A stretch of DNA of 22,290 nucleotides from Flavobacteriales bacterium UBA7382. GTDB lineage: Bacteria > Bacteroidota > Bacteroidia > Flavobacteriales_D > Sanyastnellaceae. The translations under genes were made by a program, and so were the position numbers. The first letter of the stretch is position 1, and every line of letters starts with the position of its first letter. The stretch spans positions 3,019 through 25,308 of the forward strand of contig DKNS01000069.1 in the NCBI GenBank assembly GCA_002469765.1. Direction: 5' to 3'. Shown here one piece after another: positions 1-6,207 of the stretch. The notes under the pieces are model-generated. The model was not told where the DNA came from and searched no databases. It was given only the letters and a program-made list of their open reading frames with translations.

Positions 1-747
1 GGACTGTCGGAGGATGTCTTGGGCGCAGAAGTCGCGAAAACCCTTCATGCCGCGGCGATGGCCGAGCAAAAGCGGTCGGCCCAACAAGCCTTGCGCGGTC
101 CCCAACCTCAATTCCCGAAGCCGGAATTTGATCCTGGCATGCCGCCGCCCGAGACGCTGGCAGAACACGTGGAGGTGGATCCACGCACTGTGGTGGAGGA
201 CGATTTGATCCGGGCACTGTTGGAGTACGCGACAGACACGGTGACCGTCACCCTCGAGGCCGAGGAAGAGGGGGGAGAGGCCGAGGTGCTCGAGGTCCCG
301 TTCGCCGAATTGGTCGTCCACCGTTTGGAAGAGGAGGGCATCCAAATGCGCCAACCGATGAACCAAACCTTGGTACAACGCTATTCCGCCGAATTGGACC
401 ACGAGCGCATTTTGACGCCAGAACAATTGACCCAAGACCAAGATCATGATGTGCAACAGAAAGTTGCCGGGGCCATGATTCAGCAGCATGTGTTGAGCCC
501 GAACTGGTCACAGCGCCACAAAATCTACCCGGTGGTGGAGAAGGACCAGTTGTTGGATTTGTTGGAAGGCTCGTTGCGACGCCTCCACTTGTGGGACTTG
601 AAAAAGGCCTCCGCAGAGGTGTCGGCACAACTTCAGGGCGCCGACTTGCCCATGGATTCGGAGCGAGACCTGTTGGCCCAAAAAGTCGAGATCGACGCCC
701 AAATCCGGCAAACCTTGGTGCACTTCGGCACGGTCATCTTGCCCTAA
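1..747 (+). CDS. dnaG: DNA primase DnaG, C-terminal part (5' end outside window)
   Basis: This is the C-terminal part of the primase that lays RNA primers for replication. The frame is open from base 1 and ends at TAA 745-747, so the zinc-binding and TOPRIM domains lie upstream of the window. What is visible matches the poorly conserved C-terminal region of Bacteroidota DnaG: a linker rich in Pro, Gln and Glu, then a helical domain beginning around 'EDDLIRALLEYA' with the order 'ELVVHRLEEEGIQM', 'LTPEQLTQDQD', 'VLSPNWSQRHKI' and a closing helix with many charged residues. In known primases this region binds the replicative helicase DnaB. A TTG at 19 could be read as a start, but the frame continues upstream without a stop, so it is treated as internal. 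recJ converges on it 19 bp downstream. The identification rests on the remembered layout of the family, because no catalytic motif is inside the window. Confidence 0.72.
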   Translation, partial: GLSEDVLGAEVAKTLHAAAMAEQKRSAQQALRGPQPQFPKPEFDPGMPPPETLAEHVEVDPRTVVEDDLIRALLEYATDTVTVTLEAEEEGGEAEVLEVPFAELVVHRLEEEGIQMRQPMNQTLVQRYSAELDHERILTPEQLTQDQDHDVQQKVAGAMIQQHVLSPNWSQRHKIYPVVEKDQLLDLLEGSLRRLHLWDLKKASAEVSAQLQGADLPMDSERDLLAQKVEIDAQIRQTLVHFGTVILP

Positions 748-766
748 TTTTTCGCCTTCTTTTTCG

Positions 767-2485
767 TCAGTCGGCACTTGGCCGAATGGCCCGAATGTGC
801 ATGTTGAGCGAGGTGCGGCCGCGGAAGGTGTTTTGGACCAAGGTGAACACCACGTCCATTTCTTTCAGGCTCCGCACTTCTTCCAAGCGGTCGCCCATTC
901 CAAACCCGATGGCCTCCATCCGCTGCTGGGGAGAATCGGCCGACTGCAGGATGAGCTTCAGGTGACGTCCGCGGTGACCCACAGTTCGTGGGGGCAGCGC
1001 AGCGACCAGGCCGCTGGCCATGAACACAGGCACGCCGTTCCCGGGTCCAAAAGGTGCCAAACGCCCCATCTCCTCATACACCGAGGGGGTCATCGCGTTC
1101 AAGTCGATTTCCAAGTGGTACGAAATGCTTGGGGCGGGAATGCGCCCGTTGACTTGGGCGGCAATGCTCTTTTCAATGGCGTTCTTGAATTCGTGCAATT
1201 GGTCGCTGCGAAGGGTCAACCCTGCCGCCATGGGGTGCCCCCCAAATTGCTCCAGGTACGATCGACAGTCTTCCAAGGCCTTGTGGATGTCCACGCCCTG
1301 CACACTGCGCGCGCTGCCCATCATGAGCCCGTTTTCCTCGCTCAAGACAATGGTGGGCCGGTACCGTGCCTCCACCAAGCGGCTCGCCACAATGCCGAGC
1401 ACGCCACGGTGCCACCCTTCGCCACATACGACGGTGCAACAGCGGCCGGCGGGTTGTTCCGCCATTTGAGCCAAGGCCTCTTCCGTCATGTCCTCGTCGA
1501 GGTCGCGCCGCGCCTGGTTCATCGACTCCAACTCGTAGGCCAATTCGTAGGCCGTGTTGTCGTCCGACGCCATCAAAAGCTCGACGGCCTTGATGGCGTG
1601 GCCCACGCGGCCAGCCGCGTTGATGCGTGGCCCGAGGGTGAAGCTGATGTCGCGGACGGTGTTGGGCACGCGTTCGATGTTCGCCACCTGCAGCATGGTC
1701 CGGATGCCGGGGCGCATGGTCTTGCGCAGCTTGCGCATGCCATGGTGGGCAAGGATGCGGTTTTCCCCAGTGATGTCCACGAGGTCGGCTCCAATGCTCA
1801 AGGCCAAAAGGTCAAGGTGGTCGTACACCGAAGACATGGTCAACCCAATGCGGTTCACCAGTGCGGTCAGCAATTTGAACGCCACCCCGGCCCCCGACAA
1901 TTCCTTGAATGGATAGGTGCACCCGTTCTGTTTGGGGTTGAGCAGGGCGGTGGTGATTGGCAACGTGTCGGCCGGCAAATGATGGTCGCACACGATGGTG
2001 TCGATGCCCACCTCGGCGGCGGCGGCGAGGGCGTCAAAGTCTTTGGTCCCGCAATCCAAGGTGATCAACACCGTGCACCCTGAAACCTTGGCACGCTCTA
2101 CCCCCTTGGGCGAGACACCATACCCCTCGCCGTAACGCATGGGGATGTAGGAGACCAAGGGGACTTGAAGCCCCCGAAAGAAGGACGAGACCATGGCCAC
2201 GGAGGTGGTGCCGTCAACGTCGTAGTCGCCATAAACCATGATGCGCTCCTTCCGCTCGATGGCTTTCATGATGCGGCCCACAGCTTTGTCCATGTCCTTC
2301 ATCAAAAAAGGATCGTGGAGTTTCTCGCGGTTGGGATCGAGAAAGTCGTGGACCGATTCCGAAGTCGACATCCCCCGCTGGCTCAACAAGGATGCAACCA
2401 AAGGGCTGAGACCCGTGTCTTGTGACAGGCGTCCGACTTCTTGGAAGTCAGGGGCAGGCGCGGGTTTCCACTCGAGGTTGTCCAT
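767..2485 (-). CDS. recJ: Single-stranded-DNA-specific exonuclease RecJ
   Basis: RecJ degrades single-stranded DNA 5' to 3' in the RecFOR recombination pathway and in mismatch and base-excision repair. The 572-residue product has the DHH-family order: 'VYGDYDVDGTTS' (about residues 84-95, metal-binding aspartates), 'ITLDCGT' with D144, the signature 'CDHHLP' (DHH at 167-169), then a DHHA1 domain with 'GWHRGVLGIVASRL' and 'GGHPMAAGLTL', and a C-terminal OB-fold-like part near 'APFGPGNGVPVF'. Length and motif order are normal for the family. ATG 2485-2483 is the first start after an upstream region holding a TAGTTTTG element, and no other start gives a better N-terminus. The gene is convergent with dnaG and divergent from the cysteine-rich lipoprotein gene, sharing a 41-bp intergenic region. 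All visible catalytic residues are intact. Confidence 0.96.
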   Translation of the reverse strand: MDNLEWKPAPAPDFQEVGRLSQDTGLSPLVASLLSQRGMSTSESVHDFLDPNREKLHDPFLMKDMDKAVGRIMKAIERKERIMVYGDYDVDGTTSVAMVSSFFRGLQVPLVSYIPMRYGEGYGVSPKGVERAKVSGCTVLITLDCGTKDFDALAAAAEVGIDTIVCDHHLPADTLPITTALLNPKQNGCTYPFKELSGAGVAFKLLTALVNRIGLTMSSVYDHLDLLALSIGADLVDITGENRILAHHGMRKLRKTMRPGIRTMLQVANIERVPNTVRDISFTLGPRINAAGRVGHAIKAVELLMASDDNTAYELAYELESMNQARRDLDEDMTEEALAQMAEQPAGRCCTVVCGEGWHRGVLGIVASRLVEARYRPTIVLSEENGLMMGSARSVQGVDIHKALEDCRSYLEQFGGHPMAAGLTLRSDQLHEFKNAIEKSIAAQVNGRIPAPSISYHLEIDLNAMTPSVYEEMGRLAPFGPGNGVPVFMASGLVAALPPRTVGHRGRHLKLILQSADSPQQRMEAIGFGMGDRLEEVRSLKEMDVVFTLVQNTFRGRTSLNMHIRAIRPSAD

Positions 2486-2506
2486 GGTGTTGAAGTTGTA
2501 TCTTTC
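2478..2506 (+). promoter_or_regulatory. Possible promoter for the cysteine-rich lipoprotein gene
   Basis: TTG at 2478-2480, an 18-base spacer and TATCTTTC at 2499-2506 resemble the Bacteroidota promoter (TTTG, about 19-21 bases, TAnnTTTG) with one mismatch in the -7 element. The start codon lies at 2527, so the leader would be about 15 nt. The -33 part lies inside the beginning of recJ. The match is imperfect and spacing alone carries it. Confidence 0.35.
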
Positions 2507-2513
2507 GGCCTGT

Positions 2514-2521
2514 CAAAACTA
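2514..2521 (-). promoter_or_regulatory. -7 promoter element of recJ
   Basis: On the minus strand the sequence is TAGTTTTG, an exact fit to the Bacteroidota -7 consensus TAnnTTTG, placed about 28 bases before the recJ ATG. No good TTTG is seen 19-21 bases further upstream, so the -33 half is weak. It overlaps the short region shared with the divergent lipoprotein gene. Confidence 0.45.
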
Positions 2522-2526
2522 CGCAC

Positions 2527-3498
2527 ATGAGCACTCTCAGTTCCTCCACCCCCGGTTTCGGACGCCTGTTTTTGGCTTCCTTGGCCATTTGCCTGTCTGC
2601 CATCACGTTGTCCGGCTGCTTGAACGATGACAACCTCATCGGAGAGAACTGCTACGACGAGATCTTGAACAACCAGGAGGAGCTTGTGGATTGCGGCGGC
2701 CCGATTTGTGATCCCTGCGACCCCTGCGAAAACGGCGAATGGGATCCGTTGCTGGGAGAGCAGTGGGTGGATTGCGGAGGCAGCTGCGTACCCTGTGCGA
2801 CCAACTTCAATGGGGTGTTGGACGAGGGAGAAACTGGCATCGATTGCGGTTGTGAGAATTGCCCAGCGTGTCCTGAGCTCTGTGGCGATGGTTTGTTGAA
2901 CGGCTACGAGCAAGACGTGGACTGTGGCGGTGTGGATTGTGAGGTTTGCCCCACTTGCGACGATGGAGAATTGAACGGTGACGAGACAGGCATTGACTGC
3001 GGTGGCAGCGACTGCGATCCTTGCGAGTGCTTGTGCGATTGCACCAACGGCATTCAAGACGGGTTGGAAGACTACATCGATTGCGGTGGCCCCAACTGCG
3101 AGCCGTGTGCTGCTGAAATCACCTGGAACTCCTACGGCATTCAGTATTTCGGCGACGCGGCAGCTTCGGCTGAGATCGTGGGCAGCAACCTCCAAATCCA
3201 GGGCACCAGCTTGACCGGAGCGCAAATCGGCTTCGTGATTGCCGAGCCTGCGGACGGTTGGTACAACGGCTATGTGGTGGCTTTGAACCCTGCGTCGTTG
3301 CCCCAAGCGGGCGCGTACACCTCGACCGACGGCACGAACTACACCACCCTGATGGGCGGCAACACCACCTTCCAGGTGAACTACATCGACCCCGTGTCAG
3401 GCGGGTACATCGTGGGCACATTCAACGGTTCCATGCAGGACGCGTTGGGCAGCAGCGCCACGGTGAGCGGAGGTTCGTACGCCATCCCGATCAACTGA
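2527..3498 (+). CDS. Surface lipoprotein with six cysteine-rich DCGG repeats
   Basis: This is a 323-residue exported lipoprotein of unknown function. The N-terminus has a hydrophobic segment (about 12-30) and a lipobox LSGC with the lipidated cysteine at 31. The mature start 'CLNDDN' is acidic, resembling the lipoprotein export signal that sends Bacteroidota lipoproteins to the cell surface (inference). Residues 42 to about 197 hold six imperfect units with the pattern C..G..D..E...DCGG..C..C, each with about four cysteines and several acidic residues, likely small disulfide-bonded and perhaps metal-binding knots. Such DCGG repeats are known from other Bacteroidota lipoproteins, without an assigned role. 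Residues from about 198 form a cysteine-free beta-rich domain ending 'GTFNGSMQDAL...GGSYAIPIN', reminiscent of small Bacteroidota beta-sandwich lipoproteins (DUF6252-like, low certainty). The gene is followed by a hairpin and then by the OmpA-like gene on the same strand. Confidence 0.85.
   Translation: MSTLSSSTPGFGRLFLASLAICLSAITLSGCLNDDNLIGENCYDEILNNQEELVDCGGPICDPCDPCENGEWDPLLGEQWVDCGGSCVPCATNFNGVLDEGETGIDCGCENCPACPELCGDGLLNGYEQDVDCGGVDCEVCPTCDDGELNGDETGIDCGGSDCDPCECLCDCTNGIQDGLEDYIDCGGPNCEPCAAEITWNSYGIQYFGDAAASAEIVGSNLQIQGTSLTGAQIGFVIAEPADGWYNGYVVALNPASLPQAGAYTSTDGTNYTTLMGGNTTFQVNYIDPVSGGYIVGTFNGSMQDALGSSATVSGGSYAIPIN
2650..3111 (+). repeat. Six tandem cysteine-rich DCGG protein repeats
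   Basis: Six units of about 24-27 codons can be aligned. Their core strings are VDCGGPICDPC, VDCGGSCVPC, IDCGCENCPAC, VDCGGVDCEVC, IDCGGSDCDPC and IDCGGPNCEPC. Unit 3 is the most divergent (DCGC for DCGG, and its first cysteine is missing). The DNA copies differ at many synonymous sites, so the array is not a fresh duplication. Confidence 0.88.
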
Positions 3499-3544
3499 TT
3501 GGGGGCGACACACACTGACATTGCGCTGTGAATAAGGCGCATCC

Positions 3545-3569
3545 GAGAGCCCCCCTTGTGGGGGTTCTT
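3545..3569 (+). terminator. Hairpin terminator after the lipoprotein gene
   Basis: GAGAGCCCCC and GGGGGTTCTT can form a stem of about 10 bp including G-T pairs around a 5-nt loop, about 47 bases after the lipoprotein stop. The following tract is only moderately T-rich. It sits just before the OmpA-like gene, suggesting the two plus-strand genes are largely separate transcripts. Confidence 0.55.
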
Positions 3570-3588
3570 CGCTTGAACTTCGTGGGAC

Positions 3589-4593
3589 ATGAACGTTTCT
3601 CTTTCTGCCCCTTGGGTTCGACGGGCCCGCCTTGGAGTCTTGGCCAGCTTGGCTCTGCTGACGGTGTCGTCGACCGGTTGTGTGACATCCAAGCAATACG
3701 AGGCTCTGCAGGTCCAATTCGACGAAGCAGAATTGGAGAACACTGAGTTGCGGTTGGCCCGCCAAGACGCAGAAATAAGCAGCCGGGAATTGGAGGGCAA
3801 GCTGTCTCGAATGACTGGAGAAAACGACGCCTTGGCCGATGAGGCCAACATGTTGGGCACCGAATTGCAGCGGTTGCGTGACGAAGTGTCAAGGTTGACT
3901 GACCTGAATGAAGCCCTTGCAAGCCAAAGTTCAGGCCGTTTGAGTGACATCGCCGAGGAAAACCGTCAGCTGCTGGAAGACGTCATGGCCATCCGCGAGG
4001 AATTGCAGCGCCGCGAAGACGCTTTGAACCAACTCGAGAAGGACCTCAACGAGAAGTCGAAGTTGTTGGAGGTGCGGAGCCAAAGGGTGGAGGAGCTGGA
4101 GTCACTCTTGGAGGCGCGCGAACGCGCGGCAGAGGCCTTGCGCGCCCGGTTGTCCGAAGCCTTGCTCGGCTTCCAAGGCAAGGGGCTCAACGTGGAGCAA
4201 CGCAACGGCAAGGTCTACGTCAGCATGGAGGCCAAACTCTTGTTCTCATCTGGAAGCGCGGAGGTGGATGTCGACGGTCAAGCTGCATTGACCCAGTTGG
4301 CCGTGGTGATTGCCGAGCAAAGCGACCTAGAAATTGTGGTGGAAGGCCACACCGACACCGACAAAGTGAGCCGCTCCACCACCCCCAAAAACAACTGGGA
4401 ATTGAGCGTGCTTCGCGCCACGGCCGTCGTGAACATTTTGTTGACGAATCCTGGTGTGGATGCGTCGATGCTCGCCGCATCGGGCCGGAGCGAATTCCAT
4501 CCTGTGGACCCTGAAGACAAGGCCAAGAACCGACGGATTGAGGTCATTTTGGCCCCCAACTTGGACAGTTTGTTTGACCTGATTTCAGATTGA
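3589..4593 (+). CDS. OmpA-family lipoprotein with long periplasmic coiled coil
   Basis: This is a 334-residue envelope protein that probably tethers the outer membrane to peptidoglycan. It starts with a basic N-terminus and hydrophobic segment (about 12-29) ending in 'SSTGC', giving a probable lipidated C31, although the -3 residue is Ser rather than the usual Leu. Residues about 35-190 are almost entirely heptad-like and charged ('LENTELRLARQDAE', 'LEKDLNEKSKLLEVRSQ'), predicting a long coiled coil. Residues about 205-330 are an OmpA C-terminal peptidoglycan-binding domain, with 'LLFSSGSAEVD', 'EIVVEGHTDTD' and 'NNWELSVLRATAVVNIL', then 'GRSEFHP' and 'NRRIEVIL'. There is no beta-barrel, so it resembles Pal or coiled-coil OmpA lipoproteins rather than OmpA itself. 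A strong hairpin follows 28 bases after the stop. ATG 3589 is chosen because it directly precedes the signal sequence. Confidence 0.9.
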   Translation: MNVSLSAPWVRRARLGVLASLALLTVSSTGCVTSKQYEALQVQFDEAELENTELRLARQDAEISSRELEGKLSRMTGENDALADEANMLGTELQRLRDEVSRLTDLNEALASQSSGRLSDIAEENRQLLEDVMAIREELQRREDALNQLEKDLNEKSKLLEVRSQRVEELESLLEARERAAEALRARLSEALLGFQGKGLNVEQRNGKVYVSMEAKLLFSSGSAEVDVDGQAALTQLAVVIAEQSDLEIVVEGHTDTDKVSRSTTPKNNWELSVLRATAVVNILLTNPGVDASMLAASGRSEFHPVDPEDKAKNRRIEVILAPNLDSLFDLISD

Positions 4594-4621
4594 GCGGCCG
4601 AAATGTCAACCCTCGAAAGCA

Positions 4622-4650
4622 AAAAAGTCACCTCCTGAAGGTGACTTTTT
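4622..4650. terminator. Perfect bidirectional terminator between ompA-like gene and tRNA-Gln
   Basis: AAAAAGTCACCT (4622-4633) and AGGTGACTTTTT (4639-4650) are perfect 12-bp inverted repeats with the 5-nt loop CCTGA. Each strand ends in a run of T, so the hairpin can stop transcription of the OmpA-like gene on the plus strand and of tRNA-Gln on the minus strand. It begins 28 bases after the ompA-like stop and 6 bases after the tRNA 3' end. Confidence 0.9.
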
Positions 4651-4655
4651 CGTTG

Positions 4656-4726
4656 TTGCCCCACCAGGACTCGAACCTGGAAAAACGGCACCAAAAACCG
4701 GTGTGTTACCATTACACCATGGGGCA
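4656..4726 (-). tRNA. tRNA-Gln (anticodon TTG)
   Basis: The minus strand folds as a 71-nt tRNA. The acceptor stem TGCCCCA/TGGGGCA is perfect, the D arm is GTG-TAATGGTAA-CAC, the anticodon loop TTTTGGT has TTG at 4694-4692, and the T arm CCAGG-TTCGAGT-CCTGG is perfect. The discriminator base is A and no CCA is encoded. The sequence closely resembles other bacterial tRNA-Gln genes ('TGGTGTAATGGTAACAC'). The anticodon stem CCGGT/GCCGT has one G-T wobble and an apparent C-T mismatch at the outermost pair. A TATATTTG promoter element lies just upstream and a hairpin terminator just downstream, so it is a stand-alone tRNA transcript. Confidence 0.95.
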
Positions 4727-4742
4727 TTCCGTTTAGGAGGGG

Positions 4743-4750
4743 CAAATATA
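4743..4750 (-). promoter_or_regulatory. -7 promoter element of tRNA-Gln
   Basis: On the minus strand the sequence is TATATTTG, an exact TAnnTTTG match, ending 17 bases before the tRNA 5' end. This predicts a start of transcription about 10 bases before the mature tRNA. A -33 TTTG at the usual spacing is not obvious. Confidence 0.55.
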
Positions 4751-4776
4751 TGCAAGCCTAGGTAACTTCGTTGGAC

Positions 4777-6207
4777 ATGCAAGTTCAGAATTTCATCGAC
4801 GGGACCTTTTCTGGCACAGCCCAAAACATGGACAACGTGGCGCCTGGAACGGGTGAAATTTATGGCACGATTCCGCGCTCCGGGGCCCTTGAAGTGGACC
4901 GCGCCATGGCGGCGGCCAAGCGTGCGTTTCCCGGCTGGTCGTCAACCCCTGTGGCGGAGCGGGCGGCGTGTTTGGACAGGTTGGCGGACGCCGTCAAGCG
5001 GCACGCGACCATGCTTGCAGAGGCGGAGGCCAAAGACAACGGCAAACCGGTTTCCCTGGCCAGCCACGTCGACATTCCGAGGGCGGAGAAGAACCTCAGG
5101 TTTTACGCCTCGGGCATCCAACATTACGCGAGCCAAAGCCACGCCATGGATGGGGAAGCCATCAACTACACCTTGCGGAAGCCGCTTGGGATCGTGGCGT
5201 GCATCAGCCCTTGGAATCTGCCCTTGTACTTGTTCACGTGGAAGGTGGCACCGGCTTTGGCGTCGGGCAACTGCGTGGTGGCCAAACCCTCTGAACTGAC
5301 CCCGGCCACCGCCTACCTTCTCAGCACTTGGATTGAAGAGGCCGGATTTCCTCCCGGGGTGTTCAACGTGCTGCACGGTTTGGGCCCTGAGGTGGGAGAG
5401 GCCATGGTGACCCACGAAGACATTGCTGCGGTGTCCTTTACAGGCGGCACCCAAACTGGCGCGCGAATCGCAGGTCATGTGGCCCCCAAATTCAAAAAAA
5501 TGAGTTTGGAGTTGGGCGGGAAAAACCCCGCCATTGTCTTTGCCGACGCTGACTTCAACGAGGCACTTAAGACCACCCTTCGCAGCTCATTTGCCAACCA
5601 AGGCCAAATCTGCCTGTGCGGGTCACGAATCCTCGTGGAACGCCCCATCTACGACGAGTTCAGGGACGCGCTTGTGGCCAAGGCGTCCAAGATGGTGGCC
5701 GACCTGCCGCTTAAACCGTCCACCAAGATGGGGGCGGTGGTGTCTGAGGCGCACATGGAAAAAATCTTGGGCCACGTCGCGTTGGCCCAGGAAGAAGGGG
5801 GCACCGTGCTGTGCGGCGGCCATCGCGTCCATCCGGAAGGGGGCGAGGAGGGATTTTACGTGGCACCAACGGTGATCGAGGGGTTGGGGCCGGATTGCCG
5901 CACGAATCAGGAAGAGATTTTTGGCCCTGTCGTCACCCTGCAGCCGTTCGATTCCGAAGAAGAGGCACTGGCTTTGGCCAACGACACGCGCTACGGCCTG
6001 GCGTCGACCGTTTGGACCACCGACTTGAAGCGTGCCCACCGCGTGGCCGCCGGCATTGAATCGGGCATCGTCTGGGTGAACACTTGGCTGCTTCGTGACC
6101 TTCGGACGCCTTTCGGAGGCGTCAAGGCTTCAGGCCTTGGACGCGAGGGAGGCTTCGAGGCATTTGAGTTTTTCACCGAGCCTCAAAACATCTGCATCAA
6201 GCTCTGA
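4777..6207 (+). CDS. ALDH8-type aldehyde dehydrogenase (2-aminomuconic/2-hydroxymuconic semialdehyde dehydrogenase-like)
   Basis: This is an NAD-dependent aldehyde dehydrogenase of 476 residues from ATG 4777; a TTG two codons upstream gives a 478-residue reading but is less likely. Catalytic landmarks are present: 'SPWNLPLY' (N147), 'LELGGKNP' (general base E245) and 'NQGQICLCGSR' (nucleophile C279), plus 'FTGGTQTG' for cofactor binding and 'EIFGPVV' near the C-terminus. The double-cysteine motif ICLC, 'GIVWVNTWLLRDL' and 'PFGGVKASGLGREGG' closely match animal ALDH8A1 and bacterial 2-hydroxymuconic semialdehyde dehydrogenases. These oxidise 2-aminomuconic semialdehyde in tryptophan (kynurenine) breakdown or the related intermediate in meta-cleavage of aromatics. 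No other gene of either pathway is in the window, so the exact substrate is inferred from subfamily resemblance. Its stop codon touches the stop codon of the convergent beta-roll protein gene. Confidence 0.93.
   Translation: MQVQNFIDGTFSGTAQNMDNVAPGTGEIYGTIPRSGALEVDRAMAAAKRAFPGWSSTPVAERAACLDRLADAVKRHATMLAEAEAKDNGKPVSLASHVDIPRAEKNLRFYASGIQHYASQSHAMDGEAINYTLRKPLGIVACISPWNLPLYLFTWKVAPALASGNCVVAKPSELTPATAYLLSTWIEEAGFPPGVFNVLHGLGPEVGEAMVTHEDIAAVSFTGGTQTGARIAGHVAPKFKKMSLELGGKNPAIVFADADFNEALKTTLRSSFANQGQICLCGSRILVERPIYDEFRDALVAKASKMVADLPLKPSTKMGAVVSEAHMEKILGHVALAQEEGGTVLCGGHRVHPEGGEEGFYVAPTVIEGLGPDCRTNQEEIFGPVVTLQPFDSEEEALALANDTRYGLASTVWTTDLKRAHRVAAGIESGIVWVNTWLLRDLRTPFGGVKASGLGREGGFEAFEFFTEPQNICIKL

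Noticed and set aside
19..747. Reading the first gene as a complete protein starting at TTG 19
   Set aside because: The frame is open to base 1 without a stop and the content fits the tail of DnaG, so it is a truncated gene at the window edge.
797..2083. 428-codon plus-strand frame opposite recJ
   Set aside because: Shadow of a complete, motif-intact recJ. The translation is His-rich with no recognisable domain.
2383..3306. 307-codon minus-strand frame across the recJ start and the lipoprotein gene
   Set aside because: It overlaps the clear lipoprotein gene and the recJ N-terminus, and its low-complexity Ala/Val/Thr sequence reflects antisense translation of the cysteine repeats.
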